Origin: Embleya sp049739465
GTDB taxonomy: Bacteria; Actinomycetota; Actinomycetes; Streptomycetales; Streptomycetaceae
Direction: 5' to 3'
DNA: 64,000 nt
NCBI RefSeq assembly: GCF_049739465.1
Contig: NZ_JBMHHY010000010.1
Location: 1 to 64,000, forward strand
Positions within the stretch are counted from its first letter, which is position 1. Every line of letters starts with the position of its first letter. Below are positions 35,805-44,944 of this stretch, piece after piece. The position numbers and the translations under genes are program-made. Below the pieces are notes generated by a model. That model saw only the letters and a list, made by a program, of their open reading frames with translations, had not been told where the DNA came from and did no database searches.

Positions 35805-35971
35805 ACCGTAGGCAGCACGAGCCTGCGGGCACATGGAGTCCATCGCCATAGTCGCGGGGTACACCGTGGCCCGAAGCCCCATCCCGATCCCGTGGCCGCG
35901 GCGGCATCGCGGCGCGCGTGCCGATGAGCCGCCCGAACCCGCGGCCTCGGGCTTGAAGACACGCCCGAGGG

Positions 35972-37291
35972 TCACCAGGTGCGGATGTCCCCGTCGTCGA
36001 CGCCCTCGTGCCAGGCCACGGTGCGGCTGGACGGCGGGTTCGTGCCCCGCTCGACCCAGTCCTCGAGGGCCTTGAACACGGTGCGGTAGGCGGGCAGGAG
36101 AGGACGCAGCCGGCGGGGGAAGAGGTCGCAGAATCCGTCGACATGGTTGCCGCCCTCGATGCGGTACTGGCGGTGCAGCCGGCCGCGACCGGCGGCGGTG
36201 ACGAGGTCGGCATAGCGGTCGGAGTGCAGCGTGATGGGCAGGAACGCGTCGAGAGTCCCATGCAGGGAAAGCAGGGGTTTGCCGATCGCCCCGGTGAGTT
36301 CGACCCGGGCGACGGCCTCGTGGACGGCGCCGGGGCGGTTCGGGTAGTCGTAGTCGGCGTCGCTGCCGGCTTCGCCGGTGCCGCCGAAGGGGATACCGGC
36401 GGGCGGGAGCAGCGGGCCGGGGTAGTGCGGGTCGAAGACCGCCCGGTAGGTGCGTTGGGTGAGATCCCAGTACGTCCGGTGGTGGATCTGCCACAGGAAC
36501 TCCGAGCCGGCCGGCAGCCCCGCGTCGATCAGCCGGGCCCACGCGTCCCGGTCACCGCTGTCCCGGTAGCGCGGATAGTGGGCCAGCATCGCCGGTAGAT
36601 GGGTGAACAGGTTGGGTCCTTCGGCCCGCCACAGTGGGCCCTCCCAGTCCACCCCGCCGTCGTACAGGTCCGGGTGCCGTTCGAGCTGAATGCGCGTCAG
36701 GTAGCCGCCGTTGGAGATCCCGGTGACGTAGGTGCGGTGCGGTTCCGTGCCGTAGTGGCGGCGCACCACCATGCGCGCGGCGACGGCGAGTTCGGACAAC
36801 CGGCGGGACCAGTCGACGAGCGCGTCACCGGGGCGGCGCCCCGCGGTGTGGAAGTCGGGGCCGGAATTGCCCTTGTCGGTGGCCGCGTAGGCATAGCCCG
36901 CGGCGAGCGCCCCGTCGGCGATGATGCGATCGCCGGCGTACTGGCGTCGGATACCCGGAGCGGCGGTGACGACCAGTTTGCCGTTCCAGTCGTCGGGCAG
37001 GCGCAGTACGAACTGCGCGTCGTGGTGCCAGCCGTGATGCGGATTCAGTCGGGTCTCGGCGGGGAAGTAGCCGTCGATCTGCAGTCCCGGCACCGGTTTC
37101 GGCCGTGCGGTCCCGGACGCGTGCAGGTGCGCCCAGTCCGCGAGCACGGTGTGCCCCTCGGCGGCGGTGCCGACGGTGGTCAGATCCCCGAGCCGCACGG
37201 CCCGTTGGTGTTCGGCTCCCGGCACGCGGACCGTCGGGCCGGCCTCGACGCCCGCGGCGGGTACGGCGCCGCCTTCCGTGGTGTCCGCCAT
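35972..37291 (-). CDS. Alpha/beta hydrolase, tannase/oligomer-hydrolase-like
   Basis: A 439-residue serine hydrolase. Oxyanion and strand features include WNGKLVVTAAPGIRRQYAGD and ATDKGNSGPDFHTAGR; the nucleophile elbow is GISNGGY, and the acid and His lie in SLHGTLDAFLPI and EGGNHVDGF. The layout resembles tannase/feruloyl-esterase-like and 3-hydroxybutyrate oligomer hydrolases. No signal peptide is seen. ATG 37291 has AAGGAG upstream. Placement next to 3-hydroxybutyrate dehydrogenase favours an oligo-hydroxybutyrate substrate, but this is inference. Confidence 0.78.
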   Translation of the reverse strand: MADTTEGGAVPAAGVEAGPTVRVPGAEHQRAVRLGDLTTVGTAAEGHTVLADWAHLHASGTARPKPVPGLQIDGYFPAETRLNPHHGWHHDAQFVLRLPDDWNGKLVVTAAPGIRRQYAGDRIIADGALAAGYAYAATDKGNSGPDFHTAGRRPGDALVDWSRRLSELAVAARMVVRRHYGTEPHRTYVTGISNGGYLTRIQLERHPDLYDGGVDWEGPLWRAEGPNLFTHLPAMLAHYPRYRDSGDRDAWARLIDAGLPAGSEFLWQIHHRTYWDLTQRTYRAVFDPHYPGPLLPPAGIPFGGTGEAGSDADYDYPNRPGAVHEAVARVELTGAIGKPLLSLHGTLDAFLPITLHSDRYADLVTAAGRGRLHRQYRIEGGNHVDGFCDLFPRRLRPLLPAYRTVFKALEDWVERGTNPPSSRTVAWHEGVDDGDIRTW

Positions 37292-37624
37292 CGCCGGCTC
37301 CTTCGAGACTGGTGGGGCGCGCCCGCACCGGGTCGGGCGTCGTATCTCCGCACGACGGTATGGCGGTGCCCGGGCCGCGTCCATGGCGTCGAGCCTCATC
37401 CGCTGCCGCCCGGGCATGGTCGTGGACCACACCCGGTGCGGCAGTTGCCCGACATCCGCTCGACGTCGGCGGGACGGGAGACGCGGTGGGGGACCCGGGA
37501 CCAGGGGTGTGACCCACACCCGTGGCCGCTCGTCGTGTGGGCCGCCCTCATGGGCCCGGCCCGCCGGTCCCGCCTACCGTGTCGGGGCGGGCCGCTCCGG
37601 GCCCGCCGGGCGGAGGAGTCGACG
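37292..37624. promoter_or_regulatory. Divergent promoter region between two hydrolase genes
   Basis: This 333-bp spacer separates divergent hydrolase genes and holds no gene I can support. It contains a dyad with 7-bp arms GGGTGTG and CACACCC around a 3-bp centre (37505-37521), a plausible regulator site. The GGAGGAG at its right end is the RBS of the secreted hydrolase. Confidence 0.45.
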
Positions 37625-38887
37625 ATGGTGCGAAGGTTTGGCGGCTGGATCCTCGCGGTGTTGCTCGCGCTGCTGACCGGGCTCGCCGGAGCGCCGCCCG
37701 CCTCGGCCGCGGCGCCGGCCTACCTCACGATGGAGGCGAGGTACGACACGCCGGCCAACGGCTGGGACCATGTCGAGCGTTATCTCGACACCACCGCCGG
37801 ATTCCGGCAGGAGCAGTACCCGCCGGACGGTCGCGGTGACCAGGACGGTCAGCGGTTGACCTTCTTCGGCGGGGTGAAGCAGCCGTATTCCGGGCGCTTC
37901 CTGCTCTATTCCGCGCCCGGCTGGAACAGCGGCGCGCACCAGGTGCCGGTGCTGCTCGTGCACGGCGCCAACGACAACCCGGACCGGGCCTGGGCCAACC
38001 CGGGCGAGTCGGGCGGCTACGGCTGCGGGAGTGCCTCCTGCCCGAATACCGGGCTGATGCAGTACCTCTCCACGCAGGGATACCGGGTCTTCGCCATCGG
38101 CTTCGCGCACAAGCAGGGCGACAACCTGATGCAGGCGCAAGAGGTGGGCGACGCGGTCGCGTTGATCCGCGCCAGGCTGGGCGTGGCACAGGTGGATCTG
38201 GTCGGCTGGAGCAAGGGCGAGATGTCCACCCGGGCGTACGTCTCCTCGGTCAAGCCCTCCTGGGGGCGGCCGTACGCCGGCGACGTCCGGAAGCTGATCA
38301 CCCTGGGTGGACCCAACGGCGGCTACGACTACCCCTACGCGCACGGCTGGGCGCACGATTTCAGCATCTGGCCGGAGTGCGGCGGCAAGGTCAACGCGCC
38401 CTCCCCGCACCTGCACATGACCTGCTACGGCACCTACCAGGCGCACCCCGAGTACGCGTTCACCCCGACCGGCGGCTACGACGACTACCCGGGACAGCGG
38501 CAGATGTTGGCCCGCTGGGACGGTACGTACGGGGTCGACCAGAGTCAACAGGACTGGTACACCACCTACTACGGCGGCCAGGGCTTCTACACCGACGGCA
38601 CCGGCATCCAATCCGCCATCGCCGCGGGCTCGTTGATCGCACCGCTGCAGCAGGCCGGCATTCCCGCCCAGGTCCGCACCTTCCTGCTGGCCGGCGGCAC
38701 ACCGAGCATCCTGGGCATCTTCAACGAGAACCGCGGACCCAGCGACGGCGTGGTCTTCGTCTCCAGTGCCCTGGACACCACCGGGGTCGGCACGGTCGGC
38801 GGGACCGCCCTGGTCGCCGGTGCCAACCACCTCCAACTCGGCTGGAACACCACGGTCGCGGCTCAAATCGCCGCCTGGATCGACTGA
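37625..38887 (+). CDS. Secreted alpha/beta hydrolase (lipase/depolymerase-like)
   Basis: A 420-residue exported hydrolase. A signal peptide is clear: MVRRFGGW, a hydrophobic core LAVLLALLTGLAG and a likely cleavage after PPASAAA. The fold has the oxyanion loop VPVLLVHGANDN and the nucleophile elbow GWSKGE in place of the usual GxSxG with small residues; a late GANHLQL gives the His. Several Cys in the GYGCGSASCPNTG and WPECGGKV regions could form disulfides. It resembles extracellular lipases or PHA depolymerases. ATG 37625 has GGAGGAG upstream. Confidence 0.82.
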   Translation: MVRRFGGWILAVLLALLTGLAGAPPASAAAPAYLTMEARYDTPANGWDHVERYLDTTAGFRQEQYPPDGRGDQDGQRLTFFGGVKQPYSGRFLLYSAPGWNSGAHQVPVLLVHGANDNPDRAWANPGESGGYGCGSASCPNTGLMQYLSTQGYRVFAIGFAHKQGDNLMQAQEVGDAVALIRARLGVAQVDLVGWSKGEMSTRAYVSSVKPSWGRPYAGDVRKLITLGGPNGGYDYPYAHGWAHDFSIWPECGGKVNAPSPHLHMTCYGTYQAHPEYAFTPTGGYDDYPGQRQMLARWDGTYGVDQSQQDWYTTYYGGQGFYTDGTGIQSAIAAGSLIAPLQQAGIPAQVRTFLLAGGTPSILGIFNENRGPSDGVVFVSSALDTTGVGTVGGTALVAGANHLQLGWNTTVAAQIAAWID

Positions 38888-38895
38888 GGGATCGT

Positions 38896-39957
38896 ATGCT
38901 GCCGCCCACCATCGCCGCCGGTCGGATCACCACCTCCCGGCTCACCGTCAACTGCCTCCAGATCGAAGGACGCTCCGGCGAGCCGGTGGTCTTCGTACAC
39001 GGCAACGTGTCGTCCTCGCTGTTCTGGCGGCAGGCGATGCTCGACCTACCCGCGCGGTACCGGCCGATCGCGCTCGACCTGCGCGGCTTCGGCGACACCG
39101 ACCCGCTGCCGGTGGACGCGACCCGCGGCCTGCGCGACTACAGCGACGATCTGAGCGCGCTGATCGAGGCGCTCGACCTGGGCCGGGTGCACCTGGTCGG
39201 CTGGAGCCTGGGCGGGGGCGTGGTCCTGCAACAACTGCGGGACCACGCCCAGCGGTTGCGCTCGGTGACCCTGGTCAACCCGGTCTCGCCCTACGGTTTC
39301 GGCGGCACACACGGAACCGACGGGCGGCTGAACAGCCCGGACGGCGCGGGCTCCGGCGGCGGTTCGGCGAACCCGGAGTTCGTCCGGTTGCTGGCGGCCG
39401 GCGAGACCGGCGGGGAGTCGCCGCTCTCACCCCGCGCCGTTTTCGCCGACTGCTACGTCGCCGCGCCCGTGGCGCAGGCCGACGGCTATGTCGCCTCGAT
39501 GCTCTCCACCCGGGTCGGCGACGACCACTACCCCGGCGACTCCCGCACCAGCCGGGCGTGGCCGGGCATCGCCCCGGGTGACCGTGGCGTGCTCAACTGC
39601 CTGGCGCCGACCCATTTTCGGCTCGACGATCTGGAACTCGCCGCAGCCAAGCCCCCGGTGCTGTGGTTGCGGGGCTCGGCCGACGTGATTGTTTCCGACA
39701 CCTCGCTCTTCGACCTGGCCCACCTGGGCGCACTGGGCGCCGTCCCCGGCTGGCCGGGTGAGGACCGCTGCCCGGCCCAGCCCATGCTCGCCCAGACCCG
39801 CGCCGTCCTGGCCCGCTACGCGGCCGCCGGCGGCCCGGTCCGGGAGGTGGTGGTCGAGGGCGCGGGGCACAGCGTGCACATCGAGCGCCCGGAGGAGTTC
39901 CGGTCGGAACTGCTGGCGGTGCTGCGCGAGGCGGGCGCCGGAGCCCCGGCCGGGTGA
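38896..39957 (+). CDS. Alpha/beta hydrolase
   Basis: A 353-residue alpha/beta hydrolase that follows the secreted hydrolase after 8 bp, so it is probably co-transcribed. The oxyanion VVFVHGNVSSSLFW, nucleophile GWSLGGG, acid near LRGSADVIVSD and His in GAGHSVHIERPEEF are present. It lacks a signal peptide and is probably intracellular, where it could cleave the products of the secreted enzyme. The substrate is unknown; esterase or lactonase activity is possible. Confidence 0.87.
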   Translation: MLPPTIAAGRITTSRLTVNCLQIEGRSGEPVVFVHGNVSSSLFWRQAMLDLPARYRPIALDLRGFGDTDPLPVDATRGLRDYSDDLSALIEALDLGRVHLVGWSLGGGVVLQQLRDHAQRLRSVTLVNPVSPYGFGGTHGTDGRLNSPDGAGSGGGSANPEFVRLLAAGETGGESPLSPRAVFADCYVAAPVAQADGYVASMLSTRVGDDHYPGDSRTSRAWPGIAPGDRGVLNCLAPTHFRLDDLELAAAKPPVLWLRGSADVIVSDTSLFDLAHLGALGAVPGWPGEDRCPAQPMLAQTRAVLARYAAAGGPVREVVVEGAGHSVHIERPEEFRSELLAVLREAGAGAPAG

Positions 39958-40163
39958 CCTCGGCCCCCTGGGCCCGCGCCGGGTGGGGCTCGCGCCCACG
40001 CCCGGCCCGGGGCCGGCTCGTCCACCCGAACAGGGCGGCGGCACCGGGCGGTTCGCGCGGCCGTCGGCGTCGGTGATGCCGACCGGCCGTCGCCGTCCGT
40101 GTTCCGGGTCGGGGCGGACCTGTGCGAGCCCGGCCGCCTCCACGGGGCGCAGCGCCCGAAATC

Positions 40164-40200
40164 GGGCGAGCGGCCCGGGGGTTGCCCGGGCCGCTCGCCC
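40164..40200. terminator. Bidirectional terminator
   Basis: A perfect 16-bp stem (40164-40179 and 40185-40200) with a 5-nt loop GGTTG lies between convergent hydrolase and collagenase genes, 23 bp past the collagenase stop. It can act on both transcripts. Confidence 0.8.
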
Positions 40201-40223
40201 CTGTCGGTGGTGCGGTGGGTGGG

Positions 40224-42755
40224 TCAGAACCGCGTCGTGATCGTCACGCCGCTGTACGCCTGCCGGCCGTACAGGCTGAGGTAGCGCCAGCCTGCGGTCG
40301 GGTTGGTGACGGTGAGCGTCTCGGTGTTGTCGCCGCCCGTCGAGGATGCCGTGGCGTTGGTGTCGGTGGCCCAGGTGTCCGGGTTGTAGTACAGGTCCGC
40401 GTTACCGGTGCCACCGGAGGTGGTGATGGTCAGGGTCGCCCCGGCCGGGACGTAGACGGTCAGGTAGTTCAGGCTGTCCGCCGCACCCGACAGGCCGCTG
40501 CGGGAGCAGTTCTGCCCCAGCACGTAGGCGGAGCCGGGGCAGGTCGGCAGTTGCCCGCCGGTGACGGTGACCGCCTTCGAAGTGGTGGCCGTCCTACCCG
40601 AGTTGTCGGTCACCGTGAGGGCGACGGTGTAGGTGCCGGCCGCCGCGTAGGTCTTGACCGGGTTGGTGTCGGTGGAGGTGGTCCCGTCGCCGAAGTTCCA
40701 CGAGCGGGCGGTGATGGTGCCGTCGGTGTCGCGGGACTGATCCGTCAGCGTCACGGTCAGGTCGGCGACGGAGGCCGTGAAGTCCGCCGTCGGGGCGTTG
40801 CCGCCACCGGCCTGGCAGGCGCCGGCCGCGCAGGCGTCCAACCAGGTGTCGAAGTCGGCGTCGTAGCGGGTGCCGATGCCGCTGCTGTAGTACGCGTACG
40901 CGCCCTTGTAGTCACCGGCGCGGAACTTGGCCAGGATCGTGTCCACGTCCTGGGGGTGCTTCTCGAACATGTACCGCACCGCGAGGTGGCCCCACGGGTA
41001 GGTGCGGGTGGTGTTGGTGTTCTCGTAGGTGGTCTCCCACAGCGTGCTCAGGCGGTAGGTGTGCTTGGCGGCCTCGGCCATCGCGGACTTGTCGGTGACG
41101 TTGCGGTAGCCGTAGGACACGTGCTCGGCCAGGCCCTCCAGCCACCAGATGTCCGGGACGGAGATCTGATTGGCGAAGCTTCCCTTGGTGTCGAAGCGGG
41201 AGTCGAGCCAGTGCGTGTACTCGTGGTTGAGGTTGCGCACGTCACCGGCCCACGGGCCGTCGGCCTGGTTGAGTTCCTGGAAGGTGACGAAGCGCGGCTG
41301 GTTGTTCGGGTCGGCGATGTTGCCGTCCAGGAACTCGCCGCCGTTGTCGGTGCCGTTGCCGTAGATCCACGAGGAGTACGTCTTGTACTCGCTGCGGGTG
41401 CCGAAGATGTTCAGCTCGATGGAGCCCTTGTACTCGCCGGGGATCGGGCCGTTGTCCTTGACCAGCGCGTGGAAGTAGGCGTCCTGGTTGAGCACGCTGG
41501 CACAGACCGCGGCGTTCTCGGTGGCGGTCATCTTCTGCGAGACGATGCGATGGGTCGCGTCGCAGTTGTAGGTCACCGATTGGCTGGCCGCCTTGAGCTT
41601 GGCCACGAAGTCGCAGGCGTTGTAGTAGGAGCAGTTGCCCTTGTCGTGGGTGTCGACCATGCCGGCCACGCCGACCCAGACCGGCGCGGTCGGGCCGGGG
41701 ATGCTCGAGCGGCCGGTCAGGTCGCGCATCAGCGGCCGGACCTTGGCCCGGAGCGCCGGGTACTGGACGGTGCGGCTCAGCTCCGTGGCGGAGTTGCCGG
41801 GCAGGAAGGAGTAGTCGCCGCCCGCCAGGTCGAGGTGCTTGACCGTGAAGTCGTGCAGGGTGTCGAGCAGGCTCGGGTCCGCGGTGAGCGCGGACACCCA
41901 GTTCGGGTCACCACCGGAGACGTAGAGCGGTCCGAACACCGAGTTGGCGAAGTTGCGCATGTCCCAGGAGGCTTGCCAGTTGTTGTCGTACGCGTCGAGC
42001 ACCTTCTTGTAGGCGCCGAGGTAGTGGTGCTCCAGGTCGAACTCGGTGAGCCACAGCGCCTCGTGGCCGATCTTGCCGTTGTCGTCGTCGACGTCGAGGA
42101 AGTGCGGACTCGCGACGAGGGTGTCCAGCGCGGAGTAGACGTTCGACAGCAACCCGGTGCTCCACGCGGGCATCGTCGTGGTGTTCTTGCTCTGGACGTA
42201 GAACCCGGCCCGCTCGAACAGCAGCAGCTGCAGCAGGTTGGTGGAGTTGTTGCCGGTGTGCACCGCCGCGGCGCTTTGCATCGCGTTGGCGATCGTCGAC
42301 ATGTGGGCCTCGGTGAAGACGGTCTTCCCGTCGGCGCCCGAGAGGTTGAACAGGCTGTACAGACAGCCGCTGGTTTCGGACGCCTTCACGAACGACACCA
42401 GCGCCGAGTCGGACCGGGACGCGAAGTCCGCGGTGGTACAGGACTGTCCGGCGGCGGCGGTGGCGGCCTTGGCGGCGACGGGGGTGCGCGCGGGTTCCGG
42501 CGGCGGGGTCTGCGGCCGGACCTGCTTGAGCGGTGTTCTGCGGAGGTCCGCTTGATCGGAGCGCGGGTCGGATATGCCGTCCGGGTCCGGTCTGGTCGCC
42601 GTGGTCGCCGTGGTCGCCGTGGTCGACGCGGTCGAGACGGTCGACGCGTCTCGTCCGGCCGACTGCGCGGCGGCGGGCAGGGAGATCGCGCCGGTGACGG
42701 TGGCCAGGGCGACCGCCGCCACGGCGAGTGATCGGGACAAGAGGTGACGCATCAT
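40224..42755 (-). CDS. Secreted M9-family collagenase with PKD and PPC domains
   Basis: An 843-residue exported zinc metalloprotease. After a signal peptide (MMRHLLSRSLAVAAVALATV, cleavage near AAAQSA) comes the M9 N-terminal activator region (ADFASRSDSALVSFVKAS onward). The catalytic domain follows, with HEYTH at 511-515 and the downstream Glu in WWLEGLAEHVSYG as third ligand. A PKD domain (about 650-730: SWNFGDGTTSTDTNPVKTYA) and a PPC domain (SLNYLTVYVPAG, ADLYYN) complete it. M9 collagenases cut native collagen/gelatin. ATG 42755 has AAAGGAG. A long dyad sits just upstream of the RBS. Confidence 0.93.
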   Translation of the reverse strand: MMRHLLSRSLAVAAVALATVTGAISLPAAAQSAGRDASTVSTASTTATTATTATRPDPDGISDPRSDQADLRRTPLKQVRPQTPPPEPARTPVAAKAATAAAGQSCTTADFASRSDSALVSFVKASETSGCLYSLFNLSGADGKTVFTEAHMSTIANAMQSAAAVHTGNNSTNLLQLLLFERAGFYVQSKNTTTMPAWSTGLLSNVYSALDTLVASPHFLDVDDDNGKIGHEALWLTEFDLEHHYLGAYKKVLDAYDNNWQASWDMRNFANSVFGPLYVSGGDPNWVSALTADPSLLDTLHDFTVKHLDLAGGDYSFLPGNSATELSRTVQYPALRAKVRPLMRDLTGRSSIPGPTAPVWVGVAGMVDTHDKGNCSYYNACDFVAKLKAASQSVTYNCDATHRIVSQKMTATENAAVCASVLNQDAYFHALVKDNGPIPGEYKGSIELNIFGTRSEYKTYSSWIYGNGTDNGGEFLDGNIADPNNQPRFVTFQELNQADGPWAGDVRNLNHEYTHWLDSRFDTKGSFANQISVPDIWWLEGLAEHVSYGYRNVTDKSAMAEAAKHTYRLSTLWETTYENTNTTRTYPWGHLAVRYMFEKHPQDVDTILAKFRAGDYKGAYAYYSSGIGTRYDADFDTWLDACAAGACQAGGGNAPTADFTASVADLTVTLTDQSRDTDGTITARSWNFGDGTTSTDTNPVKTYAAAGTYTVALTVTDNSGRTATTSKAVTVTGGQLPTCPGSAYVLGQNCSRSGLSGAADSLNYLTVYVPAGATLTITTSGGTGNADLYYNPDTWATDTNATASSTGGDNTETLTVTNPTAGWRYLSLYGRQAYSGVTITTRF

Positions 42756-42768
42756 CAGCACTCCTTTA

Positions 42769-42798
42769 TGCCATGTCACATGACAATGTGAGGTGGCA
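42769..42798. promoter_or_regulatory. 30-bp interrupted dyad upstream of collagenase
   Basis: Arms TGCCA-N2-TCACAT (42769-42781) and ATGTGA-N2-TGGCA (42786-42798) are perfect mirror complements about a 4-bp centre. The element lies directly 5' of the collagenase RBS (42761-42767). It is either a repressor site or a leader hairpin. Confidence 0.6.
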
Positions 42799-42960
42799 TT
42801 CACCGTGCCGGCGCCGTCGGTTCATGACAATGAGGTAGGGGATAACAGCATCGGTGCCGTGGGCATCACATTCGCCGCCGCCGCCGACGCGTGGCACAAC
42901 TGCGGATCATGGCTGGGCGGTTGGCGGCCGGCCGGGTCTTCGGTCCGGGTGCCGCACCGG

Positions 42961-43917
42961 TCAGGGCGAGGTGTAGGTGCGCGCCAGCCAGGTCTGGAAG
43001 TGGGGGGCGCGCGCGATGAGTTCGCGGTAGGCGTCGGCCGCCGAGAGATACAGCGTCTCGGCGATGTCACCGGCCTGCCCCGCACGGCGCCACACCAGCA
43101 GGTACCGCGCCCACAGCGGGGTGCCGGTGAGCGGTTTGACGACCACTCCGGGGATCGGCTGGATCGTGGCCTGCACGACGGACACACCGATACCCTCGGC
43201 GATCATCCGCTGCAACTGGAGCTGGTCACCGAGGAATTCGTGCACCGCCGCGGGCGCGAACCCGGCCGTCCGGCAGGCCGCGTGGAAGACGCCCGGCCAG
43301 CCGGCCCCGTCGTCCGGGGTCAGGAACCAGGCCTCGCCCGCGAGTTCGGCGAGCGCGATATCGGTGCGGTGCCGAAGCCGGTGGTCGCCGGGTAGCGCCA
43401 GAAAGGTCGGCTCGGCGATGATCCCGCGATGCTCCAGCGCGTCGGAGTGCACGAGTTCCCGGCCCGGATAGTCCACACCGATGGCGACGTCGATCTCGTC
43501 CCGCTCCAGCAGTTCGACGATGTCCGAGGAGGCGTAGACACTGCTGACGGTCAGCCTGAGGGTGGGCAAGACCTTGCGCAACCGTCGGACCAGTCCGGAC
43601 AGGATGGGGGTGTTCGTGGCAGCCAGCCGCAGTGCGGGGCCGGGCTCGGTGTCGTCCGCTCCGGCCGTCGACCGCCCGATGCGCTCCGCGGCGGAGATCA
43701 CCTCGCGGGCCTGGGCCAGCACCTGCGCCCCGAACGGCGTCGGCCGCACCCCGGCGGCGCTGCGCAGGAACAGCTGTCTGCTGAAGTGCCGCTCCAGGCG
43801 GCCCAGTTGAGTGCTCACCGCAGGCTGGCTCCGGCCGAGCAGCAGCGCTGCCCGGCCCAGGCTGCCGGCCTCGGCGATGCAACAGAGGGTCCGCAGATGG
43901 CGAAGTTCGAGTTCCAT
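42961..43917 (-). CDS. LysR-family transcriptional regulator
   Basis: A 318-residue LysR-type regulator. The wHTH at the N-terminus (ELRHLRTLCCIAEAGSLGRAALLLGRSQPAVSTQLGRLE) is followed by the effector domain (LRLAATNTPILSGLVRRLRKVLP). ATG 43917 is the family start, with AAGGTGG upstream; the open frame 5' of it is promoter. It lies upstream of, and on the same strand as, the collagenase gene with a 205-bp gap, so it may regulate that gene. The true target could also be itself alone. Confidence 0.88.
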   Translation of the reverse strand: MELELRHLRTLCCIAEAGSLGRAALLLGRSQPAVSTQLGRLERHFSRQLFLRSAAGVRPTPFGAQVLAQAREVISAAERIGRSTAGADDTEPGPALRLAATNTPILSGLVRRLRKVLPTLRLTVSSVYASSDIVELLERDEIDVAIGVDYPGRELVHSDALEHRGIIAEPTFLALPGDHRLRHRTDIALAELAGEAWFLTPDDGAGWPGVFHAACRTAGFAPAAVHEFLGDQLQLQRMIAEGIGVSVVQATIQPIPGVVVKPLTGTPLWARYLLVWRRAGQAGDIAETLYLSAADAYRELIARAPHFQTWLARTYTSP

Positions 43918-44314
43918 GCGTGTACCACCTTGCTCGGATCGACCGCCGGGTGGCCCGGACACAATCGGCGGTCCGGTGGTGGCCGACGGCGTATCCGGCG
44001 GACCACCGGATATGGCCTCCGGCGGACCACCCGCAGGGAACGACCCCGGAAACCTGGGACCTCCAGCCCGGAGATTATGGGAGATTCGCCGCGTCGCCAA
44101 GAGGCGGACGAGCCCCTTCCGGACCGGGACCGCACCGCGGCCCCACCCTTCGAAACCGACTCGAAAATTCCTGTTATCCACCCGCGCCGGCCGGATCTCC
44201 GATAGGGACGGGTCCATGCCGACGGGCGCGTTCCCGGCGCCCGGGCAGGTTTCGGGGTGCAGTATGGTGACCCGGATCACAGGAACCCGACCCCGCCTGC
44301 GGACAACCTGACAT
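43918..44314. other. Intergenic region between LysR and sigma-factor genes
   Basis: This 397-bp divergent spacer contains a direct repeat TCCGGCGGACCACC (about 44000-44030, two copies some 20 bp apart) and relatively AT-rich stretches such as ATTATGGGAG and AAAATTCCTGTTATCC that may be promoters. I see no supported gene. Confidence 0.45.
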
Positions 44315-44944
44315 GTGAACCACTCGACGCACGCGGCGATCCGCGCCGGCGACCCGGCCGCCTTTCGCGAGCTCTACCAGGCCCACCATCGGATCGTCTA
44401 CGCGCACGCCTACCGCAGCACCGGCGACTGGGCCGCCGCCGAGGATGTCGTCTCGCTGACCTTCCTCGAGGCATGGCGGCTGCGCGAGCGGCTGCGCGAC
44501 GAGAGCGAGACACCGCTGCCCTGGCTGATGGGCATCGCGATCAACGTGCTGCGCAATCGGCACCGGGCCGCCCGCAGACATCGACACGCGATGGCCAGAT
44601 CTCCCGGGCGCACCCTCGTGCCCGACATCGCCGACGAGGTCGTCACCCGCATCGACGAGAGCGAACGCCTGGCCGCGGCCCGGGCCGCGCTGCGCCGACT
44701 GCGGCGCACCGACCGCGAGGTCTTCATGTTGTGCGTGTGCTCGGAGCTGACCTACGCCGAGGCCGCGCAGGCGCTGGGCCTGCCGGTGGGAACCGTACGC
44801 TCGCGCCTGTCCCGGGCCCGGGTCCGGTTGCGCGCGCTGGCGGACGAGGAACTGCGCTCCATGCGAAGCCCGTTCCAGCCGCGCGTCGCGTCGGCCCCGG
44901 TCACCACCCCCGTTTCGACGATCTTCCCGGAGCCGACCCGATGA
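44315..44944 (+). CDS. ECF RNA polymerase sigma factor (module 1)
   Basis: A 209-residue ECF sigma factor. Region 2 (FRELYQAHHRIVYAHAYRSTGDWAAAEDVVSLTFLEAW, shortened here to its key core AEDVVSLTFLEAW) binds the -10 element. Region 4 (LTYAEAAQALGLPVGTVRSR) binds -35. The start is GTG 44315 with a weak RBS. Its stop overlaps the next gene's ATG (ATGA), so the membrane protein is translated with it and is probably its partner. A very similar three-gene module lies on the other strand near 55 kb. Confidence 0.9.
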   Translation: MNHSTHAAIRAGDPAAFRELYQAHHRIVYAHAYRSTGDWAAAEDVVSLTFLEAWRLRERLRDESETPLPWLMGIAINVLRNRHRAARRHRHAMARSPGRTLVPDIADEVVTRIDESERLAAARAALRRLRRTDREVFMLCVCSELTYAEAAQALGLPVGTVRSRLSRARVRLRALADEELRSMRSPFQPRVASAPVTTPVSTIFPEPTR

